Shown piece after piece: positions 1 through 8,574 of a stretch of 42,963 nucleotides of DNA; position 1 is the first letter of the stretch; every line of letters begins with the position of its first letter. Source of the DNA: Vibrio sp. Isolate32 (GTDB lineage Bacteria > Pseudomonadota > Gammaproteobacteria > Enterobacterales > Vibrionaceae). The translations under genes and the position numbers were made by a program. The stretch spans positions 31,681-74,643 of the forward strand of contig NZ_JAKEUQ010000027.1 in the NCBI RefSeq assembly GCF_022397955.1. The letters run 5' to 3'. The notes beneath the pieces are model-generated. The model was not told where the DNA came from. It saw only the letters and a list, made by a program, of their open reading frames with translations, and made no database searches.

Positions 1-299
1 TAACCGCCGTAGTCACCACGAATACTTTGGTCACCACCAGAACAGAACGCCTTTTCACCAAGCCCCGTCAAAATGATCACGCCTACTTTCTCGTCGTAAC
101 GAGCGTCAGCCAGTGCATTGATCATCTCTTTTACGGTTTGTGGACGGAACGCATTGTGCACTTGAGGGCGAGCAATCGTGATTTTCGCAATACCGTCATC
201 AGACTTGTGGTATTGAATATCTTCATATTGACTGCTTTCATCGCGCCAGTTAACGGCTGCGTAAAGTTCTTCTTCTGTGATGCCTACTGTTTTAGCCAT
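1..299 (-). CDS. menB: 1,4-dihydroxy-2-naphthoyl-CoA synthase (MenB), 5' part only
   Basis: The start codon and first 99 codons are present; the rest lies beyond the left edge. The translation begins MAKTVGITEEELYAAVNWRD and continues with the crotonase-fold motifs of naphthoate synthase, including HNAFRPQTVKEM and AFCSGGDQSIRGDYGG. MenB closes the second ring by an intramolecular Claisen (Dieckmann-type) condensation of o-succinylbenzoyl-CoA in menaquinone synthesis, in the cytosol. It follows menH in the same direction after about 100 bp, which fits the usual menF-D-H-B-C-E operon; menC and menE would lie outside. The truncation is caused by the window, not by a mutation. Confidence 0.95.
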   Translation of the reverse strand, partial: MAKTVGITEEELYAAVNWRDESSQYEDIQYHKSDDGIAKITIARPQVHNAFRPQTVKEMINALADARYDEKVGVIILTGLGEKAFCSGGDQSIRGDYGG

Positions 300-326
300 G
301 GTGATTCCCATTGTTCTATTAGAGAC

Positions 327-347
327 CACGACTAACGAGTAGTCGTG
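327..347 (-). other. Intercistronic stem-loop between menH and menB
   Basis: CACGACT and AGTCGTG form a perfect 7-bp stem around a 7-nt loop. No T-run follows on the minus strand, so this is more likely an RNA-stability or processing element inside the men operon than a terminator. Confidence 0.4.
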
Positions 348-401
348 ACGGTGTTGCTCTGCTTTTGCTAGTGCTTGATACGAGAGAACCGCGCAGTCAG
401 A

Positions 402-1199
402 TTAACGACTGGCGATACATTGGATTATCAGGTTGGAAAACAGCTCGGGTTGCTCAAAATGAACATTATGACCAGCGTAATCCACCTGACTATATTCAAA
501 GCCACTATTCTCAGCTAGCTCCATGAATTTACGATCTTTTTCTCCGCATACATAATGCAATATATGCTCATGAGATTTCAATGTGGCACGTAAATCCGGT
601 TGCTTAGCTAACGAAGTAGATAACAACATATTTGCTACGGATACTCCAAGGTTACCACTACGCTTTATGACCAAAGTTTGTCTTTGCTCATGATTTAGTG
701 AAGAAAAGACACTTTGTTGGTACCAATCGTCTAAAACATCCTCAATCGACTGCTGTGCAAAGCGCACGGCCCATTGCGTATCATGTACTAACCTTTGCGC
801 TCTTTCTTCGTCACACTCCAAACCAAAGTTACCACCTTCGATGATGATTTTTTCAAGGTTAAGTGTTTCGAAGCAAGGGCTTGTCACCCCATACATGGCG
901 AGCCTTCCTCCCATTGAGTAGCCAATCACCACGATAGGATGTTCTGCAGGAAGGTCGTTCTCCTCCAACTGAGAAGTGATGCACTGAACAATCTTGGTAC
1001 AGCAATGATCAAAGCCTACAGGGTCGATAAAGCGGCTTTGTCCGTGTCCGGGCAAATCTATGCAAAGACGAGGAAAATCCTCGAGGAAGGGGTGACATGC
1101 ACTCCAATCATCCCCGCTTCCGAGTAAACCATGTAAAAAAACAAGCAAAGGTTTTTCAGAAGATTCTTGTACTGCTGGGTAATAATTGGAGTAAAGCAT
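402..1199 (-). CDS. menH: SHCHC synthase MenH (alpha/beta hydrolase)
   Basis: 265 residues, close to the family length. MenH removes pyruvate from SEPHCHC to give 2-succinyl-6-hydroxy-2,4-cyclohexadiene-1-carboxylate, the step after MenD. The alpha/beta-hydrolase layout is clear: an oxyanion HGLLGSGDDW segment near residue 23, nucleophile elbow GYSMGG with Ser95, a likely acid Asp222 in CGEKDRKF, and His244 in AGHNVHFEQP. It starts 9 bp after the menD stop on the minus strand, so the two are cotranscribed and possibly coupled. The identity rests on both the motif pattern and its place between menD and menB; general alpha/beta hydrolases look similar. Confidence 0.93.
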   Translation of the reverse strand: MLYSNYYPAVQESSEKPLLVFLHGLLGSGDDWSACHPFLEDFPRLCIDLPGHGQSRFIDPVGFDHCCTKIVQCITSQLEENDLPAEHPIVVIGYSMGGRLAMYGVTSPCFETLNLEKIIIEGGNFGLECDEERAQRLVHDTQWAVRFAQQSIEDVLDDWYQQSVFSSLNHEQRQTLVIKRSGNLGVSVANMLLSTSLAKQPDLRATLKSHEHILHYVCGEKDRKFMELAENSGFEYSQVDYAGHNVHFEQPELFSNLIIQCIASR

Positions 1200-1208
1200 G
1201 TAAAGTCC

Positions 1209-2933
1209 TTAGGCTAATGCCTCAGTGAGCATTGAGCTGAATTGCTTCAGCAAAGTAGACGCTTGTTCGGGAGGCGTCTTAACTTCTACGAGCAAGGTAC
1301 CCTGACCTTGTTCAAAATGTTGTTCGATGAGCGTTTGATAGCAATTCAAGGTTTCTGGTGCCGCATAACCAAGCTGGAATTGCGCAGCAGCATGTTCAAA
1401 ACTAAAACCATGAGGCATCTGATATAGAGATTGTTTTTGTTGCTCAGGAACCGGCAACAAATCAAAGATTGCCCCGCCATCGTTATTGGTGACCACAATA
1501 ACCATTGGCGTTGTATTATGAGTGAGTAGCGCCAGCGAATTGAGGTCATACAACAAAGAGGTGTCGCCAATCAGCATCATCAAAGGATTCTGGTTGGCTT
1601 TTATCACGCCCGCAGCCGTTGCCACCAAGCCATCAATGCCCGACGCACCACGGTTGCTATAAACTTGAGTCGCAGATATTGATGACAACATATCCACCAG
1701 CCTTACCATCAAGCTATTTCCCACAAATAACTCTCTGCCTTTAAGTCTAGACGACAAGTCAACGGCGACGCTCAACTCTGTAAGTTGATCATTATTAGAG
1801 ATTTGTGCCAATGCCAATTGTTGAACTGTGTTCGCGACTTCCGCCAAAGGTGCCGCCCAACCAGCATGTTCTCCCAACAGCGTTGGTAGATGCTGCTCTG
1901 ATAACCAATATTCGATATCAGCGACGATGTGAGTTTGAGGCAGATGATCTTGATTAATACGATGCGCATCTGGTGAAACAACGATGTACTGCGATGAACA
2001 AAATGTAGCAGCTTGCCCTTTTACCCATTGGTTAAGACGCTTAGAAACGATGCGCTCACCAAACTGGATAATAAAGTCACACTGGCTAAGCTGTGCTTTG
2101 GCTGCGTCACTTTGCAACCATAAATCATAGTGTTTCCAGTCACTGCTGACACCCGATTGAGGGTCACAGAAAACTGGCCAGCCCAAAGCTGACGCAAACT
2201 GCTTGGCTTTAATTGCAGCTTCATTCTCGATAGAACCAATAATCACCGCGCCTTTGCGAGCGACATAATCACTTGCTGAAACAGGCTGAGCGTTTAAATA
2301 GCTGGGCAAATACGTGTTCGAGTAGAGGCTGGTTGAAGCTCTCCAACCTGCCACGCTATTGGTGTAATCCGCATACATCTCTGCGCTATTAGCGGAATAA
2401 AGAGGTTCTGGGAACGGACAGTTGATATGAATAGCCCCACCGACACTGCGTTGTTTCGCCAGTGCACTATCAACCGATGTCAAAAGCCAATTCAAAGAAA
2501 CTTGTGTCGTAGGGCTTGGAAGGTTAAGCGCCGTTTCAACGTGAGACGAAAAGATGCCCTGCTGTTGAATCGCTTGGTTTGCACCACAATCGACTAAATC
2601 AATCGGTCGATCAGAGGTCAGCAAGATTAACTTTTCTCGCGTTAATCCAGACTCAGCGGTCGCTGGTAGAAGGTTAGCGACGGCAGTACCGGAAGTAACA
2701 ATCACCGCAACTGGCTTGTTGCTCGCTTTAGCTAAGCCTAGAGCAAGAAAGCCAAGCCCGCGCTCATCAAAGTGCGTATGTAAGGTTAGCTTAGAGTTAG
2801 CTTCGGCTTCGAGTGTTAATGGTGTAGAACGAGAGCCCGGTGCGATGCAAACATGTTCAACACCGCTGCGTGTAAGCTCTTCAAGTAACGTGTGACACCA
2901 AACTCTATTTAATACGGCTTGGTCGTGGTTCAT
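1209..2933 (-). CDS. menD: SEPHCHC synthase MenD
   Basis: 574 residues from the ATG at 2933. MenD is a thiamine-diphosphate enzyme that condenses isochorismate with 2-oxoglutarate (releasing CO2) to SEPHCHC. The N-terminal domain shows CIAPGSRSTPLTLEA and HTHFDERGLGF, the latter holding the conserved activating Glu of the family. The C-terminal ThDP/Mg binding segment shows GDTSLLYDLNSLALL followed by NNDGGAIFDLLP. An in-frame upstream ATG would add 25 residues, but those codons overlap menF; the chosen start gives the classic ATGA overlap with the menF stop (2930-2933), which implies translational coupling. Second gene of the men operon. Confidence 0.95.
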   Translation of the reverse strand: MNHDQAVLNRVWCHTLLEELTRSGVEHVCIAPGSRSTPLTLEAEANSKLTLHTHFDERGLGFLALGLAKASNKPVAVIVTSGTAVANLLPATAESGLTREKLILLTSDRPIDLVDCGANQAIQQQGIFSSHVETALNLPSPTTQVSLNWLLTSVDSALAKQRSVGGAIHINCPFPEPLYSANSAEMYADYTNSVAGWRASTSLYSNTYLPSYLNAQPVSASDYVARKGAVIIGSIENEAAIKAKQFASALGWPVFCDPQSGVSSDWKHYDLWLQSDAAKAQLSQCDFIIQFGERIVSKRLNQWVKGQAATFCSSQYIVVSPDAHRINQDHLPQTHIVADIEYWLSEQHLPTLLGEHAGWAAPLAEVANTVQQLALAQISNNDQLTELSVAVDLSSRLKGRELFVGNSLMVRLVDMLSSISATQVYSNRGASGIDGLVATAAGVIKANQNPLMMLIGDTSLLYDLNSLALLTHNTTPMVIVVTNNDGGAIFDLLPVPEQQKQSLYQMPHGFSFEHAAAQFQLGYAAPETLNCYQTLIEQHFEQGQGTLLVEVKTPPEQASTLLKQFSSMLTEALA

Positions 2934-4252
2934 GATGCGACACCCAGTGGTGGGTGATCTGAAATTAGGCTCAACAAGGTCGACATCTTCTTGTTCAACT
3001 CTTGCCACTCATGTTCGGCCACCGATCCTGGTACGATCCCCGCGCCCGCAAACAGTTGTACTTGATCGTTTACAACCAATGCACTTCGAATCGCCACACA
3101 GAATTCCGCTCGTTGATGACTAATGTAACCGACTGAACCTGCATACCAACCTCTCGCAAACGGTTCGTGTTCTAGAATGAAGTCCATTGCTTCTTTGCGC
3201 GGTAAACCGGCTACGGCTGCGGTTGGTTGTAAAGCCGCAAGTAACTGAACGCCATTAACGCCGTTATTAAGCTGCGCGTGAATATTGCGTTTTAGGTGCT
3301 GCACCTTACGCAAACGAACAAGGCGCGCATCTTTCTCTACGTGCACAGATTGTGAATGAGGCGTGAGACGCTCAATGATGTCGTCGACCACATATTGGTT
3401 CTCATTGAGGTTTTTAGTGTCTTGAGAAAGCCAGTTGGCTAGCTCCATATCCTCGGTCGCGTTCTCGCCACGACCAATAGTCCCAGCCAGTGCCTCTGTA
3501 TCGAGCTCGGTGCCATATCGGCTATATAGGCGCTCAGGCGTCGAGCCAATAAAGCTGTGTTTCGAATCCAGTACCAGCATAAAGTGGAAGCTGTGATGAT
3601 TTTGCAGATAGCTCGCTTTAAGGAGTTGAGCGGCACAAATAGGCGCATCAAGCTTTAGCGTCGTTTTACGCGCCAAAACCACCTTCTTATATTCTTCGTC
3701 ACTGATGCCTTTGAGTACTTTCTCAACCAAACCGCCCCACTGTTCTCTTTCTGGAACGTGGTTAATCTGTTCAATATGCGCAGACAAGGGAGCCAATATC
3801 GCAGCATCAACAGATAGCTTATTCAGAGCATTAATAGACGCAACGCGATCAGGTGATAAGTTAACGGCCAGCGACCAAGTGTCGTCAAAGCGAATCAATT
3901 CTATCTGAGGAAGAAAGAAGAAAGACTCCATGCAACGGCGATTTTTTTCAGTGTGGCCGTCAAACGAACGTCCACCCCAGATTCGCTGGTCTTCACCAAG
4001 AATCGCATACGCGGGAGCTGGATCTGAAAATGTGTGTAACTGACCAAGCGCAACCACCTCTTCACGAGTGTCGCGTGACTGCCAGTAAAACTTAGGAAAA
4101 AGCGGTTGAGCATGAAGCCATTCGATAAATGCAAACGATGGTTTTTGCGTGAGAACTTCAACACAACGAACTTCGCTTGCTTGGGCATTTTGTACTCGCT
4201 CAATCAAAGCGGAGATAGTTTGCTGGAAATGTGACAAATCGACCTCGTTCAC
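2930..4252 (-). CDS. menF: Isochorismate synthase MenF
   Basis: 440 residues, usual for MenF. It converts chorismate to isochorismate, committing it to menaquinone synthesis. The C-terminal chorismate-binding domain is recognisable: VVLARKTTLKL, FIGSTPERLY, EALAGTIGRGEN, LQPTAAVAGLPRKEAM and FARGWYAGSVGYI. The translation starts MNEVDLSHFQQ. It is the first gene of the men operon and faces away from alaA across a 276-bp divergent gap, where its promoter should lie. A siderophore-type isochorismate synthase (EntC family) is an alternative on domain grounds, but the fusion to menD in the operon settles it. Confidence 0.95.
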   Translation of the reverse strand: MNEVDLSHFQQTISALIERVQNAQASEVRCVEVLTQKPSFAFIEWLHAQPLFPKFYWQSRDTREEVVALGQLHTFSDPAPAYAILGEDQRIWGGRSFDGHTEKNRRCMESFFFLPQIELIRFDDTWSLAVNLSPDRVASINALNKLSVDAAILAPLSAHIEQINHVPEREQWGGLVEKVLKGISDEEYKKVVLARKTTLKLDAPICAAQLLKASYLQNHHSFHFMLVLDSKHSFIGSTPERLYSRYGTELDTEALAGTIGRGENATEDMELANWLSQDTKNLNENQYVVDDIIERLTPHSQSVHVEKDARLVRLRKVQHLKRNIHAQLNNGVNGVQLLAALQPTAAVAGLPRKEAMDFILEHEPFARGWYAGSVGYISHQRAEFCVAIRSALVVNDQVQLFAGAGIVPGSVAEHEWQELNKKMSTLLSLISDHPPLGVAS

Positions 4253-4528
4253 ATCTAAATTCTTATTATATTAGTTTGATACTTTATGAGTAGCACCCAC
4301 TTAGATCAAGAATGTCCGATATCTTTTCAACATTCCTGTGACTTTAAGCGAGCCCCTCTATCATTTTAGACAATAACCATAAAAGCGATGAATTAAAACT
4401 TAGAAAAGGGTGACAACAAAAAGACCAAACGTGACACTGAAATGCGATATTCATCAGATTTTTATTCTATCAAACGCCATTTTGCGGTACTTTAATAAAG
4501 TATTTAAATTAATTTCAGGAAATCGGCA
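4253..4528. promoter_or_regulatory. Divergent menF/alaA control region
   Basis: A 276-bp AT-rich gap between divergent starts, with no gene seen. It contains a perfect 15-bp dyad TACTTTAATAAAGTA at 4488-4502, about 26 bp before the alaA ATG, which could be an operator overlapping the alaA promoter. A poor sigma-70 match (TTGCGG, 16 bp, TTAAAT) overlaps that dyad. E. coli alaA responds to Lrp, but I cannot assign this dyad to Lrp or to any named regulator. Confidence 0.35.
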
Positions 4529-5761
4529 ATGCAAAATATCGGGATGTCGTCAAAACTCAACAGCGTATGCTACGAAATCAGGGGGCCTGTACTCAAACAT
4601 GCTAAGCGCATGGAAGAAGAAGGGCATAAAATACTAAAGCTTAATATTGGTAACCCCGCCCCATTTGGTTTTGACGCCCCTGATGAAATCCTTGTTGACG
4701 TAATCCGTAACCTGCCGACATCTCAAGGTTACTGCGACTCAAAAGGTATCTATTCAGCCCGTAAAGCGGTTGTTCAACACTACCAGAAAAAAGGTCTACG
4801 CAATCTTGACGTAGAAGACGTTTACATTGGTAACGGTGCTTCAGAGCTTATCGTTATGTCTATGCAAGCGCTACTAGATAATGGTGATGAAATCTTAGTT
4901 CCCGCTCCAGATTACCCTCTATGGACAGCGTCTGTTGCGCTTTCTGGTGGTACTCCGGTTCACTACATGTGTGATGAAGATGCAGACTGGTATCCAGATC
5001 TGGATGACATGCGCGCAAAGATCTCACCGAAGACTCGCGGCATCGTTCTTATCAACCCGAACAACCCTACAGGTGCGGTTTACAGCCGTGATTTCCTGCT
5101 TCAAGTTGTCGAGATTGCACGTGAACACGGCCTAATCATCTTCGCTGATGAGATTTACGACAAAGTCCTTTACGACGGCGCTGTACATACTTCTGTGGCA
5201 ACACTTGCTGAAGACGTACTGATGGTAACGTTCAACGGCCTATCTAAAGCTTACCGTGTTTGTGGTTTCCGTGGTGGTTGGATGTTCCTAACGGGCCCTA
5301 AACATTTGGCCAAAGGTTATGTTGAAGGTTTAGAAATGCTTGCCTCTATGCGTTTGTGTGCCAACGTACCAATGCAGCACGCAATCCAAACGGCATTGGG
5401 TGGCTATCAGAGTATCAATGAACTGATCCTGCCTGGCGGCCGCCTACTTGAGCAACGTGACCGAGCATGGGAACTTATCAATAAGATCCCAGGTGTTTCT
5501 TGTGTGAAGCCAAAGGGCGCGATGTACCTGTTCCCGAAGATCGATACCGAGATGTACAACATCAAAGACGATCAGAAGTTCGTACTCGACTTCCTAAAGC
5601 AAGAAAAAGTACTGTTAGTACAAGGTACAGGCTTCAACTGGCCTAAGCCTGACCACTTCCGTATTGTGACTTTGCCACATATTGAAGACCTTGAAGTCGC
5701 AATTGGTCGCCTAGAGCGCTTCTTGCAGACTTACAATCAAGACGACCTTATTGAAGGTTAA
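4529..5761 (+). CDS. alaA: Glutamate-pyruvate aminotransferase AlaA
   Basis: 410 residues, near-identical in layout to E. coli AlaA (YfbQ). This class I/II PLP aminotransferase makes alanine from pyruvate and glutamate in the cytosol. Diagnostic segments are KLNIGNPAPFGFDAPDEIL, INPNNPTGAVYS, FADEIYDKVLYDG and FNGLSKAYRVCGFRGGW, where Lys240 is the PLP lysine. AGGA eight bases before the ATG at 4529 supports this start over the internal Met6. A strong terminator follows at 5835. The alaA-yfbR neighbourhood is also seen in E. coli. Confidence 0.95.
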   Translation: MQNIGMSSKLNSVCYEIRGPVLKHAKRMEEEGHKILKLNIGNPAPFGFDAPDEILVDVIRNLPTSQGYCDSKGIYSARKAVVQHYQKKGLRNLDVEDVYIGNGASELIVMSMQALLDNGDEILVPAPDYPLWTASVALSGGTPVHYMCDEDADWYPDLDDMRAKISPKTRGIVLINPNNPTGAVYSRDFLLQVVEIAREHGLIIFADEIYDKVLYDGAVHTSVATLAEDVLMVTFNGLSKAYRVCGFRGGWMFLTGPKHLAKGYVEGLEMLASMRLCANVPMQHAIQTALGGYQSINELILPGGRLLEQRDRAWELINKIPGVSCVKPKGAMYLFPKIDTEMYNIKDDQKFVLDFLKQEKVLLVQGTGFNWPKPDHFRIVTLPHIEDLEVAIGRLERFLQTYNQDDLIEG

Positions 5762-5834
5762 TCAGCACAAAGAAAAGTGGCTACAATTTGCTGTTTTAAA
5801 AGACTTTAACTTGTATTCATTCACTTCTATGCTT

Positions 5835-5862
5835 AAAAGGCTCCAGTTTAGGAGCCTTTTTT
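5835..5862 (+). terminator. Rho-independent terminator after alaA
   Basis: AAAGGCTCC and GGAGCCTTT pair as a perfect 9-bp stem around a 6-nt loop (AGTTTA), followed by a run of six T. It ends alaA transcription before yfbR. Confidence 0.9.
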
Positions 5863-5931
5863 GTATCCGCTGTCTCGTTCTGTTTGAGTTAACATAAGGT
5901 ACGAGTGGAGCACTCTTTAGAAAGGACACTT

Positions 5932-6516
5932 ATGAAACAGAGCCATTTCTTCGCCCATCTCGCACGTATGAAACTTATCCAGCGCTGGCCTCTCATGCGC
6001 TCCGTATCAAGCGAGAATATTTCAGAACATAGTCTACAGGTCGCATTCGTTGCCCATGCCTTGGCACTTATCAAAAACAAAAAGTTTGATGGCAAACTCA
6101 ATCCAGAACACATTGCCCTAATCGGGATGTACCATGACACCAGCGAAGTACTGACAGGTGATCTGCCTACCCCCGTAAAATACTACAACCCAGACATAGC
6201 TCAAGAGTATAAGAAGATAGAAGCCGCCGCAGAGCAGAGACTGCTTTCGATGCTGCCAGAAGAGTTTCAAGACGACTTCGCGCCTTTCTTGATCTCCGGC
6301 ACCGCCAGCAAAGAAGAACAAAATATCGTAAAACAAGCCGACACTATCTGTGCTTATCTCAAATGTTTAGAAGAGCTCAGTGCAGGCAACCATGAGTATG
6401 AACAAGCTAAACGTCGGCTAGAAGAGACTCTCGAACAGCGCAAAAGTCCTGAAATGGACTACTTTCTCACCACCTTTGCCCCAAGCTTTGAATTATCACT
6501 AGACGAGATAAGCTAG
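5932..6516 (+). CDS. yfbR: 5'-deoxynucleotidase YfbR (HD domain)
   Basis: 194 residues. YfbR dephosphorylates deoxyribonucleoside 5'-monophosphates. The HD phosphohydrolase metal ligands are all visible at the E. coli positions: His33 in SEHSLQVA, His68-Asp69 in MYHDTSEVL, and Asp137 in KQADTICAYLK. The start MKQSHFFAHLARMKLIQRWP matches the family and is preceded by GAAAGGACACTT; an upstream in-frame start would add nine unconserved residues. It is followed 55 bp later by a second HD hydrolase gene (dgt), so both can shape deoxynucleotide pools. Confidence 0.95.
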   Translation: MKQSHFFAHLARMKLIQRWPLMRSVSSENISEHSLQVAFVAHALALIKNKKFDGKLNPEHIALIGMYHDTSEVLTGDLPTPVKYYNPDIAQEYKKIEAAAEQRLLSMLPEEFQDDFAPFLISGTASKEEQNIVKQADTICAYLKCLEELSAGNHEYEQAKRRLEETLEQRKSPEMDYFLTTFAPSFELSLDEIS

Positions 6517-6571
6517 CTGGGTATAAGTTGCTTGTAATTAGTTAAATAAAATCAATTTGATAGGTGATATT

Positions 6572-7915
6572 TTGAATTCTCAACTCGAATCTTCTTTTGT
6601 ACTCGAACAAGAGTGGCAACATCGAAATGACGATGAACACAAAATAAGACGTGATGATCACCGCAGTCCTTATCAACGTGACCGAGCACGCGTGCTTCAC
6701 TCTGCCGCTTTTCGTCGACTACAAGCAAAAACTCAAGTGCACGGTACCACAGTTAATGACTTTCACCGCACGCGCTTAACCCACTCGCTAGAAGCAGCTC
6801 AGCTTGGCACAGGTATAGTTGCTCAACTGAAAAAAAAGCAGCCCGAGTTTCGAGACCTATTACCGTCAGACAGCTTGATTGATTCACTGTGTTTGGCTCA
6901 CGACATCGGTCATCCGCCATACGGACATGGCGGCGAAGTCGCACTCAACTATATGATGCGCGGCCACGGCGGCTTTGAAGGCAACGCTCAAACGTTTCGT
7001 ATTGTCACACAGCTAGAGCCTTACACTGAGCATCACGGGATGAACCTATCTCGACGCACTTTGTTAGGTCTGATTAAGTACCCTTCTCTGCTTAGTGAGG
7101 TTCAAGCTAAATTGCAGTCTGAGCCCGTTAAGCACCAGCGACAGCTCCGATCCAAAGATTGGATGCCAGCAAAAGGTATCTACGATCATGATGAAGAACT
7201 GTTTAACTGGGTACTAGAGCCGCTTTCTGCTAACGATCAAAAACTTCTCAAACAAAAGAGAAAGTCTTCCACAGAGCCACTCGAACATAACAAGACTAAG
7301 TACAAGTCACTCGACTGTTCCATCATGGAGCTTGCGGACGACATTGCCTATGGCGTCCATGATCTGGAAGATGCGATCGTGCTTGGCTCAGTGACTAAAG
7401 CACAATGGGTCGAATCGGCTTACCCGCAACTGAAAGAGATAGCCGATCCTTGGATTTGTGGACACCTAGATTCAATTACTGAAATGCTGTTCTCTGGTGA
7501 ACAGTATCGTCGAAAAGATGCGATTGGTGGAATCGTCAACGCACTGTTGACCAGTATCTCAATCAAGCGAGTAGATGCTAGCTTTGAGAGTGTGCTGTTG
7601 GCTTACAATGCGGCGCTTGAACCTAGCATGGACGGCACGCTCGATAAATTGAAACACTTTGTCAGCGAGTTTGTCATTCAAGTGCCGCAGGTTCAAGTTA
7701 TTGAGTACAAAGGTCAGCAGATCATCATGGATATGTTTGAAGCCTTCAGCGCCGATCCTGAACGCTTGTTGCCACTGCCAATCAAGAAGCAATGGCTACA
7801 ACATCAAGATGAATCCAGAAAGATGCGCGTGATTGCCGATTACATCTCGTCAATGACCGACGACCTTGCTCAGAAGATGCACCAACAGTTGTTTTCAGCA
7901 CATACAGAATTCTAG
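6572..7915 (+). CDS. dgt: dGTP triphosphohydrolase-like HD protein
   Basis: 447 residues from a TTG start at 6572. The enzyme family cleaves dGTP (or other dNTPs) to the deoxynucleoside and triphosphate. HD ligands are in FHRTRLTHSLEAAQ (His71) and CLAHDIGHPPYGHGGE (His110-Asp111), and the DDIAYGVHDLEDA segment is typical. AGGTG lies five bases before the TTG at 6572, which is why I prefer it to the in-frame TTG at 6557. Close Shewanella/Vibrio-type dGTPases are reported to deplete dGTP during phage infection; whether this one does is inference. Codons 86-88 contain a run of eight A. No good terminator is seen in the 50-bp convergent gap to tapT. Confidence 0.88.
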   Translation: MNSQLESSFVLEQEWQHRNDDEHKIRRDDHRSPYQRDRARVLHSAAFRRLQAKTQVHGTTVNDFHRTRLTHSLEAAQLGTGIVAQLKKKQPEFRDLLPSDSLIDSLCLAHDIGHPPYGHGGEVALNYMMRGHGGFEGNAQTFRIVTQLEPYTEHHGMNLSRRTLLGLIKYPSLLSEVQAKLQSEPVKHQRQLRSKDWMPAKGIYDHDEELFNWVLEPLSANDQKLLKQKRKSSTEPLEHNKTKYKSLDCSIMELADDIAYGVHDLEDAIVLGSVTKAQWVESAYPQLKEIADPWICGHLDSITEMLFSGEQYRRKDAIGGIVNALLTSISIKRVDASFESVLLAYNAALEPSMDGTLDKLKHFVSEFVIQVPQVQVIEYKGQQIIMDMFEAFSADPERLLPLPIKKQWLQHQDESRKMRVIADYISSMTDDLAQKMHQQLFSAHTEF

Positions 7916-7965
7916 ACTTACTCGCGGTGCTTGGAGTCAGCACATTTAGACAAATATTGGTGAGA

Positions 7966-8565
7966 TTAAGCTAAGTAGTTTTTCTCAAATACGCCCGGCG
8001 GCATTTGATTGATTTGAAACTGAATCATTTGGTCAAATGCCGTTAGTAGCGGACTGAAATCTCGGTCACCTTCTAACAAGTTCAGCAAATGGTACCCGGC
8101 TTCTACCGTCGACAAGCTATTTTCGCTTGGCGCTTTACGGATTCGGTAATTGCCTTTGAGATCTTTTGGCAGGTGGACCGTGCTTAGCGCATGCAAGTTG
8201 CTAGACACTTGCCACATCTTAAATGCCTTCTTCCAAGTTCCATCCAACAGAATCACTCGCAGCTTTTTATTTGGACGTGTTACAGACTCGACAGACACAG
8301 AGTGTTCACTCGGGTACAAAATCACGTGCTGATATTGCGTATCAGCCAGCATGGCATTCAGTTGTTCATTGTCTGAAAAGTCTTCACCGACAAACGTCAC
8401 GCTATTACTTAAAGATAGCGAGAGAATACGTGCAGTTCCCATCGGACGATGCTCTTCTGATGGGTGCTGAAGAATGATAAGCTCAACGTTCGATTCTAGT
8501 GGTGTAACCCACTGACAAATACAAGCTTTCAACGCCTTACTGCATTGGGGGCAATAACGAGACAT
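7966..8565 (-). CDS. tapT: tRNA-uridine aminocarboxypropyltransferase TapT (DTW domain)
   Basis: 199 residues. DTW-domain enzymes transfer the aminocarboxypropyl group of SAM to uridine in tRNA (acp3U47 in E. coli TapT/YfiP). The N-terminal cysteine cluster (Cys5, Cys8, Cys15, Cys17 in RYCPQCSKALKACIC) and the DxTW signature ILLDGTWKKAF at residues 108-111 are both present. The ATG at 8565 lies only 9 bp from the likely GTG start of rrtA on the other strand, so the promoter of each gene must sit inside the other's coding sequence. No strong ribosome binding site is visible. Confidence 0.88.
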   Translation of the reverse strand: MSRYCPQCSKALKACICQWVTPLESNVELIILQHPSEEHRPMGTARILSLSLSNSVTFVGEDFSDNEQLNAMLADTQYQHVILYPSEHSVSVESVTRPNKKLRVILLDGTWKKAFKMWQVSSNLHALSTVHLPKDLKGNYRIRKAPSENSLSTVEAGYHLLNLLEGDRDFSPLLTAFDQMIQFQINQMPPGVFEKNYLA

Positions 8566-8574
8566 GGATGTAAT

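Noticed and set aside
27..335. 102-codon plus-strand frame at the left edge
   Set aside because: Antisense to menB, whose translation matches the family exactly.
6830..6837. Run of eight A in dgt as a programmed frameshift site
   Set aside because: No downstream hairpin or alternative frame of interest was seen, and the normal frame continues into all conserved motifs.
7927..7943. Hairpin GTGCT/AGCAC between dgt and tapT
   Set aside because: Only 5 bp with no T-run on either strand; not enough to call a terminator.
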